Below are positions 16,593-25,676 of a stretch of 64,000 nucleotides of DNA, piece by piece. Within the stretch, counting starts at the first letter, position 1, and each line of letters opens with the position of its first letter. Source of the stretch: Melioribacteraceae bacterium (GTDB lineage: Bacteria; Bacteroidota; Ignavibacteria; Ignavibacteriales; Melioribacteraceae); NCBI GenBank assembly GCA_027030245.1, contig JALVFE010000038.1, positions 1 to 64,000 of the forward strand. Direction: 5' to 3'. The notes under the pieces are model-generated. The model ran no database searches and was not told the origin of the DNA. It saw nothing but the letters and a program-made list of their open reading frames with translations. Made by a program: the position numbers and the translations under genes.

Positions 16593-18734
16593 TTGAATTC
16601 TCTTATAAGCAAAATTAAAAGTTCGTTCAGGTTAACCAAGCTCGGCACATTCGGCGGAGTTTTCGTTCCGGACGTTCTTACGATCCTCGGCGTAATAATG
16701 TATTTGCGTCTCGGCTGGGTCGTTGGCAATGCGGGACTGTTAGGCGCAATTCTAATTATTTCACTCGCTAAAATAATAACGCTGAGCACCGGACTTTCAA
16801 TGGCGTCGATTACCACAAACATTAAAATCGGCGCGGGCGGCGCTTATTCCATTATTTCAAAATCGTTAGGACTCGAAGCAGGCGGCAGCGTAGGTTTACC
16901 GTTTTACATTTCCCAAACCCTTTCGGCGTCTTTATACATCATCGGTTTTACTGAAGGATGGATAAGGATTTTTCCTCATCATCCTTACACTATTGTAGCC
17001 GTTACGGCTTGGGCTGTTTTGTTGATTATTTCTTATTTGAGCACTGTCTTTGCCATTCGCGTGCAATATATCATTCTCGCAATTATAGGTTTGTCGATTA
17101 TATCATTTCTTTTAACCCCGAACGAACCGCGGCAAGATATAATTATGTTCGGCAATTTTGAAGACGCTTCGTTTTGGGGTGTGTTTGCAGTTTTCTTCCC
17201 CGCCGTAACGGGAATAATGGCCGGAGCGAATCTTTCGGGCGATTTGAAAGATCCGAGAAAATCCATTCCCGTGGGCACCTTAAGCGCAATCGGGGTCACT
17301 TATGTTATTTATATCGGCTTGGCAATTGCCGCGGCTTATTACATTTCACCAGAAGAATTAAGATCGAACGAGATGGCGCTGGTAGATAATGCTTTATTCG
17401 GCTCTGTTGTTTTGGCAGGAATACTTGCCGCAACATTTTCTTCGGCTCTCGGCACAATGATAGGCGCGCCGCGAATTTTACAAGCGTTGGCGGAACAAAG
17501 AACAATTCCGCTTCATAAATTCTTTGCGAAGAAAACCATACACAACGAACCCCGGAACGCAATAATCATCACCGGCGCAATAATCATTACCGCTTTGCTT
17601 TTGGGAAACCTAAACGCCCTGGCTTCGTTAATCACAATGTTTTTCTTGATCACCTACGGAATGCTGAATCTTGTCGTTTTCATTCAACAAAGCATGAAAA
17701 TAATCAGCTTCCGTCCGACATTTAAAATTCCCCGCATTGTTCCTTTCACGGGCGCTTTCGGCAGCTTTGCCATAATGTTTTTAATCGATCCTATATTTAG
17801 TTTTGTTTCAATAATTGTTGTTATTGCCATATATGTTTGGCTTACAAAAAAGGGACTTTCTGCGGAATGGGGGGATTTGCGCGGCGGCATGTTTCTGCTG
17901 CTCGCCGAACAAGCATCGCGTATAGCGGCAAAATTTCCGCGCCATAACGTTGCATGGAAACCCGACCTCTTAATTCCAATCGAAAACCCAAAGCTCTGGG
18001 CGGGCTCGCTTTTGTTCATCCGGGATATCACTTATCCGGCGGGAAGTATTTATGCTTTTACGGTAAAAGACCACGATGTGAATTCAACCAAAAAGGAATT
18101 GGAAGAAGTTATTCAACCTCTTAAGGAAGAAAAGCTTTTGGTAAACAGCACGGTAATTGAAGACAGCAATTTTATTCACGGCGCCAAACTTGTAATACAA
18201 ACTCTTCAAGGCATGGTTTTCCGGCCGAACGCATTGTTTTTAACTTTGGGAAATAACTCGGAAAAAGACAAAATCATACAAGAACTTGTGAACAATGCCC
18301 AAGCACATAATTTGGGAGTTTTAATTTTAAAACATCATCCGAGAATGGCTTTCGGTCTGCAGAAAGATATCAATCTTTGGTTGAGAGACAAGAGTCCCAA
18401 CTGGCACCTTGCAATTCTGATTACCTTACAGCTCCAACTTAATTGGGAAGGCAAAATCAATTTGGTTACCGTGGCGGAAGACCAAAAATCGGTAAAAAAA
18501 ATGTTCGGGTTTTTACAAAACCTAAGCGAGCAAACGCGTTTGCCGTCTTTAACCGAATTCAACGTGATTACGGGAAATTTCCACGATGCAATTTCAAAAG
18601 CGCCGAGAGCCGATATTAATATTTTCGGATTGGGTGAACAACTCCCGTTCGATTTTATGCGTAAATCGATTGAGATGACAAAATCAACCTGCCTCTTTGT
18701 GCGCGATTCGGGATTGGAAAGCGCAATAGTTTAA
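16593..18734 (+). CDS. Cation-chloride cotransporter-like APC permease (SLC12 type)
   Basis: A 713-residue membrane protein. Residues about 10-420 form a 12-helix APC fold starting with KLGTFGGVFVPDVLTILG and MYLRLGWVVGNAG, the wording typical of Na-K-Cl and K-Cl cotransporters. A soluble C-terminal region of nearly 290 residues follows (about 425-713), as in prokaryotic and eukaryotic SLC12 relatives. The ion specificity cannot be read from sequence alone. The start is TTG at 16593 with GGAA five bases upstream; an ATG eight bases earlier is out of frame and stops at once. Its stop overlaps by four bases the end of a small minus-strand gene. Confidence 0.87.
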   Translation: MNSLISKIKSSFRLTKLGTFGGVFVPDVLTILGVIMYLRLGWVVGNAGLLGAILIISLAKIITLSTGLSMASITTNIKIGAGGAYSIISKSLGLEAGGSVGLPFYISQTLSASLYIIGFTEGWIRIFPHHPYTIVAVTAWAVLLIISYLSTVFAIRVQYIILAIIGLSIISFLLTPNEPRQDIIMFGNFEDASFWGVFAVFFPAVTGIMAGANLSGDLKDPRKSIPVGTLSAIGVTYVIYIGLAIAAAYYISPEELRSNEMALVDNALFGSVVLAGILAATFSSALGTMIGAPRILQALAEQRTIPLHKFFAKKTIHNEPRNAIIITGAIIITALLLGNLNALASLITMFFLITYGMLNLVVFIQQSMKIISFRPTFKIPRIVPFTGAFGSFAIMFLIDPIFSFVSIIVVIAIYVWLTKKGLSAEWGDLRGGMFLLLAEQASRIAAKFPRHNVAWKPDLLIPIENPKLWAGSLLFIRDITYPAGSIYAFTVKDHDVNSTKKELEEVIQPLKEEKLLVNSTVIEDSNFIHGAKLVIQTLQGMVFRPNALFLTLGNNSEKDKIIQELVNNAQAHNLGVLILKHHPRMAFGLQKDINLWLRDKSPNWHLAILITLQLQLNWEGKINLVTVAEDQKSVKKMFGFLQNLSEQTRLPSLTEFNVITGNFHDAISKAPRADINIFGLGEQLPFDFMRKSIEMTKSTCLFVRDSGLESAIV

Positions 18735-18994
18735 AATCTGTAATACGAATCGATTAAATCCTTCCAAAAAGACGGATCCAAATTATGACGGAAATTGATT
18801 GGATTATAATACTCGCTTTTCGATTTGAACAAGAGCGAATAAAAATAACTTTCGAACTGAGCGGAATGTATTACTTCCGAATGAAGCAGTTTGGTCGAAA
18901 AAACCTGCAGCGGGTTTGTATTTGCAGCATGTCCGTTATTCTGTATCATGTTTTCTTCCTTAGGTAAAACGCCGTTAATTTCTTTTTTGCTCAT
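18731..18994 (-). CDS. Small hypothetical protein, aromatic-rich
   Basis: An 87-residue protein without signal peptide or membrane span. The N-terminus is polar (MSKKEINGVLPKEENMIQNN). The C-terminal half is rich in tyrosine, phenylalanine and serine (FESYFYSLLFKSKSEYYNP). The ATG at 18994 has GGGAA six bases upstream, better placed than for the in-frame ATG at 19000. It converges on the cotransporter gene and overlaps its stop codon by four bases, and it is divergent from the editing-domain gene. No family is recognised. The ribosome site and non-random composition make it a fair candidate for a real gene. Confidence 0.55.
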   Translation of the reverse strand: MSKKEINGVLPKEENMIQNNGHAANTNPLQVFSTKLLHSEVIHSAQFESYFYSLLFKSKSEYYNPINFRHNLDPSFWKDLIDSYYRF

Positions 18995-19047
18995 TTTCAT
19001 TTCCCGATTGTTTTATATTAAATTTACTGGAACGTTTTAAGTTTATT

Positions 19048-19500
19048 GTGACGCACGTCATCACGCAAACAAAAAAAGGAGAACAAGTCATCAAATTATT
19101 AATGATTTACGCGGACGTTTTCGGATATAAAACAAGCAAAAAGGGATTGGAAACCGCTGAAGATATAAACGAAGAGAAAACTTATGAAAATATTTTGGTC
19201 GGTTTCATTCAAGTGGAAGAAAAAGACGAAGAAAACGCCGCATACGTTGAAACCAAATTGGTGAAAAATTTGAAATGGGCTGCAAGGAAAAACGAAACAG
19301 ATAAAATTTTGCTCCATTCTTTTAATCATCTATCGGAAAGCAAAGCGGAACCCGGATTTTCGAAAGGGTTGTTCGACAGAGCCGAAGAGCGATTGAAAAA
19401 CGCGGGTTACGAAACAGCTCAAACTCCGTTCGGTTATTTTTTGGATTTAAACTTAAAAGCTCCTGGTTATCCGTTGGCAAGACTTTTCAAGGATATTTGA
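19048..19500 (+). CDS. Stand-alone threonyl-tRNA synthetase-type editing domain (D-aminoacyl-tRNA deacylase-like)
   Basis: About 137-150 residues matching the N-terminal editing domain of archaeal threonyl-tRNA synthetases, a relative of D-Tyr-tRNA deacylase. Visible signs are the first strand IKLLMIYADVF, the central KILLHSFNHLSES, and the end TPFGYFLDLNLKAPGYPLARL. Such free-standing domains probably hydrolyse mischarged tRNA. The start is a puzzle: the listed GTG at 19048 has no ribosome site; ATG at 19102 would cut off the first strand; the codon at the position where relatives begin (19090) is ATC, and it has a perfect AGGAG eight bases upstream. The stop overlaps the sirtuin ATG, so the two are translationally coupled. 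Confidence 0.8.
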   Translation: MTHVITQTKKGEQVIKLLMIYADVFGYKTSKKGLETAEDINEEKTYENILVGFIQVEEKDEENAAYVETKLVKNLKWAARKNETDKILLHSFNHLSESKAEPGFSKGLFDRAEERLKNAGYETAQTPFGYFLDLNLKAPGYPLARLFKDI

Positions 19501-20246
19501 TGAAACCGGAAATACAAAAAGCGGCCGAGTTAATTAAAGCATCGGATAAAGTAGTGGCATTTACCGGAGCCGGAATTTCGGTGGAGAGCGGAATACCGCC
19601 GTTCCGCGGGGAAAACGGATTGTGGAGTAAATACGATCCCATGGTTTTGGATATTAATTATTTTCATTCGCACCCGCTTGAATCATGGAAAGTAATTAAA
19701 GAAATTTTCTACGATTTCTTCGGAAAAGCAAAACCGAACATTGCGCATTTGGTTTTAAGCAAAATGGAAGCAAACAATTTATTACAAGCTATCATCACGC
19801 AGAACATAGATAACTTACACTTCGAAGCCGGAAATAAAACGGTCTATGAATTTCACGGAAACTCCCGCGATTTGGTTTGCACCGGATGCGGCAAAAAATT
19901 TGAAGCAACAAAAGTAAGTTTGGAAAATTTACCGCCGGTATGCGACAATTGCGGTAAAGTTTTAAAACCCGATTTTATTTTCTTCGGAGAAGCGATACCC
20001 GAACCGGCAAGAACACTTTCTTTTCAAGCGGCGGAATCGGCAGACACATTAATCGTTATAGGAACTACCGGCGAAATAATGCCCGCCTCATTGATACCTC
20101 TGCAAGCAAAAGAAAGCGGCGCGAAAATAATAGAAATAAATCCCGGCAAATCTTCTTACACGGATAAAATTACGGACGTTTATATAAATGCGGCTGCAAC
20201 GCAAGCGCTTTCCGCTTTGGGAAAAGAGCTCGGTCTGGAATTTTAA
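19500..20246 (+). CDS. Sirtuin, NAD-dependent protein deacylase
   Basis: A 248-residue Sir2-family enzyme that removes acyl groups from lysine with NAD, releasing nicotinamide and O-acyl-ADP-ribose. It has the NAD motif GAGIS (residues 23-27), FRGENGLW, QNIDNLH (101-107), the catalytic His119 in YEFHGN, and a four-cysteine zinc knot (Cys127, 130, 148, 151). It ends with the usual GTTGEIMPAS and EINP segments. The ATG at 19500 overlaps the TGA of the editing-domain gene. Downstream on the same strand lie pncB and a nicotinamidase, which could recycle the released nicotinamide; a kinase gene stands between them. Confidence 0.95.
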   Translation: MKPEIQKAAELIKASDKVVAFTGAGISVESGIPPFRGENGLWSKYDPMVLDINYFHSHPLESWKVIKEIFYDFFGKAKPNIAHLVLSKMEANNLLQAIITQNIDNLHFEAGNKTVYEFHGNSRDLVCTGCGKKFEATKVSLENLPPVCDNCGKVLKPDFIFFGEAIPEPARTLSFQAAESADTLIVIGTTGEIMPASLIPLQAKESGAKIIEINPGKSSYTDKITDVYINAAATQALSALGKELGLEF

Positions 20247-20328
20247 TCACGCTGAAAAATTATACAAATAAATATCAAATGATTTTAATAAATTATTGTT
20301 TGCATTCAAAAAATTCTCGGCAAACTTA

Positions 20329-23300
20329 ATGAAAAATTTTTACCGTAAATTTTATCCTTTGTTGTTTATTATTGCGGTTATCATTTTCCGCCCGGCCTAT
20401 AACGGTTTTGCCCAGAATAATTTCCGGTTCGATCATCTCACGATAGACGACGGGCTTTCCCATGCAGTTATTCTCGATATTTTTCAAGATAAAAACGGTT
20501 TCCTTTGGTTCGGAACGCAAGACGGTCTTAATAAATACGACGGATACAAATTTTACGTTTATAAAAACGATCCTCACGATTCCACCTCGATTAAAGACAA
20601 TTGGATTCAAGTCATCGAAGAAGACAGCTCGGGAAACTTATGGATCGGAACTTCGAGAAACGGAGTTTTCATTTTCGACCCCGATGCGGAAGTTTTTACA
20701 AACCTAAAAAACGAACCTAAAAATCCGAACTCGCTTTTAAGCAACAGAATATGGTCAATTTTTATCGAAGATACCGCTACGGTATGGATCGGAACTTCGA
20801 AGGGACTTGATAAATACGATATTACCAAAAAAGAATTTACTCATTACGTTAACGTGGAAAACGATTCACTTACCATTTCCAAAGGCGGTGTGAACGAAAT
20901 TTGTAAAGACCTAAAAGGTAATTTGTGGATCGGGGTTTGGCACGGCGGACTGAATAAATTCGACAAAATAACCAAAGAGTTTACAAGATATTATATCTCA
21001 ACGGGGAATTCCTCCGACATAAGAAAAAACAAAGTTAAATCAGTTAAAAATTTAAGTGATAACTATTTGCTGGTTGGAACCAACCAAGGTTTACTGAAAT
21101 TCAATAAAGAAAAAGAAATCTTCGAACCGTTTACCGACTCGAGCATGCAAGTTCTGAACACCGTTTCCGTTCAATCCATTTTGTTGGAAGATAACGGGAA
21201 AGTTTGGGTAGGCACACATCATAATGGTTTGTTTTACATTAATCTTCTCGAGAATACACTTACGCAAATGTTGTATAGTCCGACGAACCCCGACGGGATA
21301 TCGGATAATTGGATTCACTCTATCGTTAAAGACCGCACAGGAAACATCTGGATCGGTTCGGGAAAAGGCATAAATAAATTCTCGCCTTTCAAACAAAACT
21401 TTATAAACATAAAGCATAATCCGTATAATCCTTCCGGAAGTTTAGCCGAAGGCGAAGTACTTTCCGTGATTGAAGACACTAATAATGTTTTGTGGATAGG
21501 AACATGGAACGGGGGTTTGGATAAATACGATAGAAAAACCGGAACGTTTACTCATTACATTCATAATCCGGACGACGAAAAATCGCTTCCCAACAATATC
21601 GTTTGGACTATCTTTATCGACAGCAACAAAGACCTTTGGGTTGGCACATACGACGGACTTGCAAAGTTCGACAGGGAAAAAGAATCTTTCGAAGTTTTCA
21701 AACACGATTACAACGATCCTTCCACAATCAGTTACAACAATATTTCATGTATTTACGAAGACAGTAGAAATAACCTGTGGATAGGCACTTGGGGCGGCGG
21801 TTTGAATTTACTCAACAGAGACAGTTTGAAATTCAAACGTTTTTTGCACAGTCCGGAACATCCCAACACCATTAGCGAAAACGTCATTTCCGTTATTTAC
21901 GAAGACAGCAGAAAAAATTTATGGATCGGAACCAACAGCGGCGGGCTGAATTTATACAATTACAATAAAAATGACTTCACCCATTTTCTACATGACGAAA
22001 AAAATAAATTTTCACTTAGCAACAATGCCATCAAATCGATTCTCGAAGACAAATTCGGAAATTTGTGGATAGGAACGATCGGCGGCGGGCTGAACAAATT
22101 CGTTTACGATAATAACAATTTTTATTCGTTTACGGAAACCGAAGGTCTCGCAAACAATTCCGTTCAAAAAATTATAGACGACAACTACAATCATTTGTGG
22201 ATAAGCACGAACAAAGGACTTAGCCGGCTTGAATTAAACACTTTGGAATTTAACAATTATTACGAAAGCGACGGATTAGTCACCAGTCAACTAAGTTCCG
22301 CCGGACAAAGATTAAAAGACGGATCAATTGTTATCGGCGGACTTGACGGTCTTACGTTTTTTGATCCGGAAAAAATAACAATTAACAAACTAATTCCGCT
22401 GGTAGCTATTACTTCCATCAGAAAGTTTAACGAAGAAGTTAAGTTCAAAGAAGAAATTAAAAAATTCGGAAAGGTAAAATTAAATTATAACGAAAATACT
22501 TTTGCAATTGAATTTGCCGCTTTGGATTATTCCAATCCGCAAAAGAACCAATACGCATACAGGCTTGAAGGATTTAACGATTCGTGGATTTATAACGGGA
22601 ACAAGCGGGTAGCGTATTACACAAACATCGATCCGGGTATTTATACTTTCCACGTTAAAGCATCGAATAACGACGGCGTGTGGAATGAAGCCGGTGCTTC
22701 GGTTGTTATAGAAATAGTTCCGCCGTTCTGGCTTACCTTGTGGTTCAGGGCTCTCGTTATCCTTTTGGTTACCGGATTGATTTTTTGGGTATTCAGAATA
22801 AGAATTAAATCTGTAGAACGGCAAAACATAAAGCTCGAAAAACTTGTAAAACGCAGAACGCTGGAATTGGAAAACGAAATAAACGCACGTAAAAAAACGG
22901 AAGCCGCTTTAAGAAAATCGGAAAAAGAATTAAGGATTTCAAATAAAAACAAAGATAAATTTTTCTCGATTATAGCTCACGATTTGAAGAGCCCGTTTTC
23001 TTCGTTGCTCGGTTATTCCGAATGGTTGCAAAACGAACTTAAAAATCTTTCGAAAGAAGAAATTCAAAATGCTTTTGAAAACATGAACCGTTCGATCCGG
23101 AAAGTTTACGAGCTGATTCAAAATTTACTTGAGTGGGCGCGAATCCAAAACGGGAAAATCGAGTTTAATCCTTCAAGTTTCGATATTAAAAAATTAATTG
23201 ATAATACAATCGGATTCATCGAATTTAAAGCGATGAACAAAGACATAAAAATTGAAAACCGCGTAAGGGAAAATCTTTTTGTTTATGCCGATCAGAACAT

Positions 23301-23655
23301 GCTTACTTCCGTTTTGCAAAATCTGTTAACCAACGCGCTTAAGTTTAACTATCCCGGCGGGAAAGTAACCATATCCGCACGAATTTCAAACGGGTTTGTG
23401 GAAGTAAGCATTCACGACACCGGAGTGGGAATAAGCCAGGAAAACCTTGACAAGCTTTTCAGAATTGATGTTCATCATACTACCGTGGGAACAAGCGAAG
23501 AACGGGGAACGGGATTGGGATTAATCTTGTGTAAAGAACTGATTGAACGAAATCACGGTAAAATTTGGTGCGAAAGCAAAAAAGGCGAAGGTTCTACTTT
23601 CACTTTTACGGTTCCTTTAACTTCCGCCATTTATAAAATTAAAAAGAATAATTAA
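20329..23655 (+). CDS. Beta-propeller sensor histidine kinase (two-component regulator propeller + Y_Y_Y)
   Basis: A 1108-residue transmembrane kinase. A signal peptide (residues 1-29, ending NGFA) is followed by about 14 'regulator propeller' repeats, each with a LWIGTxxGGL-type strand, making two periplasmic propellers (about 30-720). Next come a Y_Y_Y domain (about 725-790), one membrane helix (about 800-824), a coiled coil, a HisKA domain with the phospho-accepting His884 in FSIIAHDLKSP, and a HATPase domain (NLLTNALKF, GVGIS, GTGLGL). Unlike many relatives it has no receiver or AraC-type domain, and no response regulator lies nearby. The ATG at 20329 gives the signal peptide; a longer TTG-led frame is rejected. 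Confidence 0.93.
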   Translation: MKNFYRKFYPLLFIIAVIIFRPAYNGFAQNNFRFDHLTIDDGLSHAVILDIFQDKNGFLWFGTQDGLNKYDGYKFYVYKNDPHDSTSIKDNWIQVIEEDSSGNLWIGTSRNGVFIFDPDAEVFTNLKNEPKNPNSLLSNRIWSIFIEDTATVWIGTSKGLDKYDITKKEFTHYVNVENDSLTISKGGVNEICKDLKGNLWIGVWHGGLNKFDKITKEFTRYYISTGNSSDIRKNKVKSVKNLSDNYLLVGTNQGLLKFNKEKEIFEPFTDSSMQVLNTVSVQSILLEDNGKVWVGTHHNGLFYINLLENTLTQMLYSPTNPDGISDNWIHSIVKDRTGNIWIGSGKGINKFSPFKQNFINIKHNPYNPSGSLAEGEVLSVIEDTNNVLWIGTWNGGLDKYDRKTGTFTHYIHNPDDEKSLPNNIVWTIFIDSNKDLWVGTYDGLAKFDREKESFEVFKHDYNDPSTISYNNISCIYEDSRNNLWIGTWGGGLNLLNRDSLKFKRFLHSPEHPNTISENVISVIYEDSRKNLWIGTNSGGLNLYNYNKNDFTHFLHDEKNKFSLSNNAIKSILEDKFGNLWIGTIGGGLNKFVYDNNNFYSFTETEGLANNSVQKIIDDNYNHLWISTNKGLSRLELNTLEFNNYYESDGLVTSQLSSAGQRLKDGSIVIGGLDGLTFFDPEKITINKLIPLVAITSIRKFNEEVKFKEEIKKFGKVKLNYNENTFAIEFAALDYSNPQKNQYAYRLEGFNDSWIYNGNKRVAYYTNIDPGIYTFHVKASNNDGVWNEAGASVVIEIVPPFWLTLWFRALVILLVTGLIFWVFRIRIKSVERQNIKLEKLVKRRTLELENEINARKKTEAALRKSEKELRISNKNKDKFFSIIAHDLKSPFSSLLGYSEWLQNELKNLSKEEIQNAFENMNRSIRKVYELIQNLLEWARIQNGKIEFNPSSFDIKKLIDNTIGFIEFKAMNKDIKIENRVRENLFVYADQNMLTSVLQNLLTNALKFNYPGGKVTISARISNGFVEVSIHDTGVGISQENLDKLFRIDVHHTTVGTSEERGTGLGLILCKELIERNHGKIWCESKKGEGSTFTFTVPLTSAIYKIKKNN

Positions 23656-23672
23656 TTTCTTCCGGTTGAAAT

Positions 23673-25058
23673 ATGAACGTTTTTGATTCTAACAGCGCGC
23701 TGTTGGTTGATCTGTACGAATTAACCATGTCTGCAGGATACTTCCGCCACAAATATAATCCAACGGTTACATTTGAATTGTTTGCGAGATATTTGCCTGA
23801 AAACCGGAATTACTTAATTGCCGCCGGTATCGAAGATGCTATCAATTATGTAATCAATCTGCGGTTTAACGACGAAGAAATCGCCTACCTTAAATCGTTG
23901 AAACAATTCAAAAACGTTGACGGAGAGTTTTTCGAATATTTGCGGAAGTTTAAATTTTCCGGCAACATTTACGCTGTAAAAGAAGGTGAAATAGTTTTTT
24001 CAAACGAACCGATATTACAAATAGAAGCGCCTTTGATGGAAGCCCAAATTTTAGAAACTTATCTTCTAACAGCCGTAAACTTTCAAACATCCGTGGCTTC
24101 CAAAGCTTCCCGGATTGTTCAAGCCGCTTGCGGCGATGGAAAATTCAGGGGAATAATGGAATTCGGAAGCCGGCGGGCACACGGACCTCAAGCGGGAGTT
24201 TTAGCCGCGCGCGCTTCTTACATTGCAGGATGCATTGGTACATCTAACGTTTACGCTGGTTACAAATATGGTATTCCCGTTTACGGAACCGCCGCTCATT
24301 CGTGGACGCTTGCCTTCGAGACGGAACTCGAAGCATTCAAAAAATATTCCGAAGTTTTTCCAACCGGCTCGATTTATTTAATTGATACATACAATACAAT
24401 TGAAGGTGCTAAAAACGCAACACGCACGGGATATAAATTTGCGGGCGTCCGGATTGACAGCGGAGACCTTCTACAGAACAGTAAAAAAGTCCGGGAGATT
24501 TTAGACGGCAACGGATTTGAATCGGCAAAAATAATTGCAAGCGGAGACCTGAACGAATACAAAATCGAAAATCTCGTGAAAAACAAAGCGCCTATCGATT
24601 CGTTCGGCGTAGGGACGCAGCTTTCCACTTCCGCGGATGCCCCGAGTATTACGGTTGTTTATAAGCTCGTCGAAGTTTCGGAAAACAATCATAAAATCTT
24701 CAAAGCAAAGTTCAGTCCGGAAAAACAAACATATCCCGGCAGAAAACAAATTTACCGAATTGAAGAGAACGGATTTTTCAAAAAAGATTTTATCGATTTG
24801 GCAAACGGGGAAAGCAAAACGGACGGAAACAAACTTTTAATTCAATGGGTAAAAAACGGTGAACAGGTTGCCGGTTTTCCGGATTTGGAGAAAACAAAAA
24901 TTTATGCCCGAGAAAATCTGAAAAAACTACCCGGAAAATATTTCGATCTTTACAAAAAAGTAAACTACCCTGTAGAGTTTTCGGAAAACCTTAAGCAAAT
25001 ATTGGAGAAAGTAAAAGCCAAATATTTCAACGTAAACAAAAGGGGGGAAAAAAAATGA
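23673..25058 (+). CDS. pncB: Nicotinate phosphoribosyltransferase
   Basis: A 461-residue enzyme that joins nicotinate to PRPP to give nicotinate mononucleotide, the salvage entry to NAD. The family features are DLYELTMSAGYFRH at the start, MEFGSRRAHGPQAG in the middle, GTAAHSW, and the phosphate-binding RIDSGDL and ASGDLNEY. The length fits the longer bacterial group (about 450-490). It starts 18 bases after the kinase gene and overlaps the nicotinamidase start by four bases (ATGA), so it is cotranscribed and coupled with the next gene. Confidence 0.95.
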   Translation: MNVFDSNSALLVDLYELTMSAGYFRHKYNPTVTFELFARYLPENRNYLIAAGIEDAINYVINLRFNDEEIAYLKSLKQFKNVDGEFFEYLRKFKFSGNIYAVKEGEIVFSNEPILQIEAPLMEAQILETYLLTAVNFQTSVASKASRIVQAACGDGKFRGIMEFGSRRAHGPQAGVLAARASYIAGCIGTSNVYAGYKYGIPVYGTAAHSWTLAFETELEAFKKYSEVFPTGSIYLIDTYNTIEGAKNATRTGYKFAGVRIDSGDLLQNSKKVREILDGNGFESAKIIASGDLNEYKIENLVKNKAPIDSFGVGTQLSTSADAPSITVVYKLVEVSENNHKIFKAKFSPEKQTYPGRKQIYRIEENGFFKKDFIDLANGESKTDGNKLLIQWVKNGEQVAGFPDLEKTKIYARENLKKLPGKYFDLYKKVNYPVEFSENLKQILEKVKAKYFNVNKRGEKK

Positions 25059-25675
25059 AAAAGAACGATTTACTTTTTTTCGATATCGATACACAATACG
25101 ATTTTATTATGCCCGGCGGAAAACTTTATGTTAAAGGCGCTGAAGAGATTATTCCGAATTTGGAACGGCTTACAAATTTTGCGATAGAAAACAACATTCC
25201 GGTATTTGCCTCAGCCGATTCGCATCCCGAAGACGATCTGGAATTCAAACAATTTCCACCGCATTGCTTAACGGGTTCCGCGGGAAACAGAAAAATTAAA
25301 GAAACATACTTACCGAACGCCGTTGTGTTGAGATATTTCGAGGAGAAAACCGGTTTCGATCCCGATGAACTAAACGGTGTAATCTTTACAAAGAACACTT
25401 TCGACGTTTTTTCAAATCCGCACGTGGAAGAATTACTGAAGGAAATTAACCCGAGAAAAATAATTTTATACGGAGTTGCAACGGATTACTGCGTAAAAGC
25501 CGCTGCGGAAAGCTTGCTGGAAAGGGGTTATAATGTTTCGATAGTGGAAGATGCGATTAAAGCGGTTGACGAGGAACAAGGTAAAACAGTCCTGGAAAAT
25601 TTACAAAAAGCTGGTGCTTCTATCATTAAAACTCAGGATGTTCTGCAAATAAAAACCGAGCGCGCGGAGGTTTAG
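25055..25675 (+). CDS. pncA: Nicotinamidase (isochorismatase-like cysteine hydrolase)
   Basis: A 206-residue hydrolase converting nicotinamide to nicotinate. The catalytic triad is visible: Asp12 in DIDTQYDF, Lys113 in FTKNTFD, and Cys146 in GVATDYCVKAA. The likely metal ligands are Asp55, His57 and His70 (ASADSHPED and FPPHC). The four-base overlap with pncB, whose enzyme takes the product, supports nicotinamidase over other isochorismatase-type hydrolases. A good GGGG-rich ribosome site lies at the end of pncB. The stop is two bases from the convergent outer-membrane gene. Confidence 0.92.
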   Translation: MKKNDLLFFDIDTQYDFIMPGGKLYVKGAEEIIPNLERLTNFAIENNIPVFASADSHPEDDLEFKQFPPHCLTGSAGNRKIKETYLPNAVVLRYFEEKTGFDPDELNGVIFTKNTFDVFSNPHVEELLKEINPRKIILYGVATDYCVKAAAESLLERGYNVSIVEDAIKAVDEEQGKTVLENLQKAGASIIKTQDVLQIKTERAEV

Positions 25676-25676
25676 C

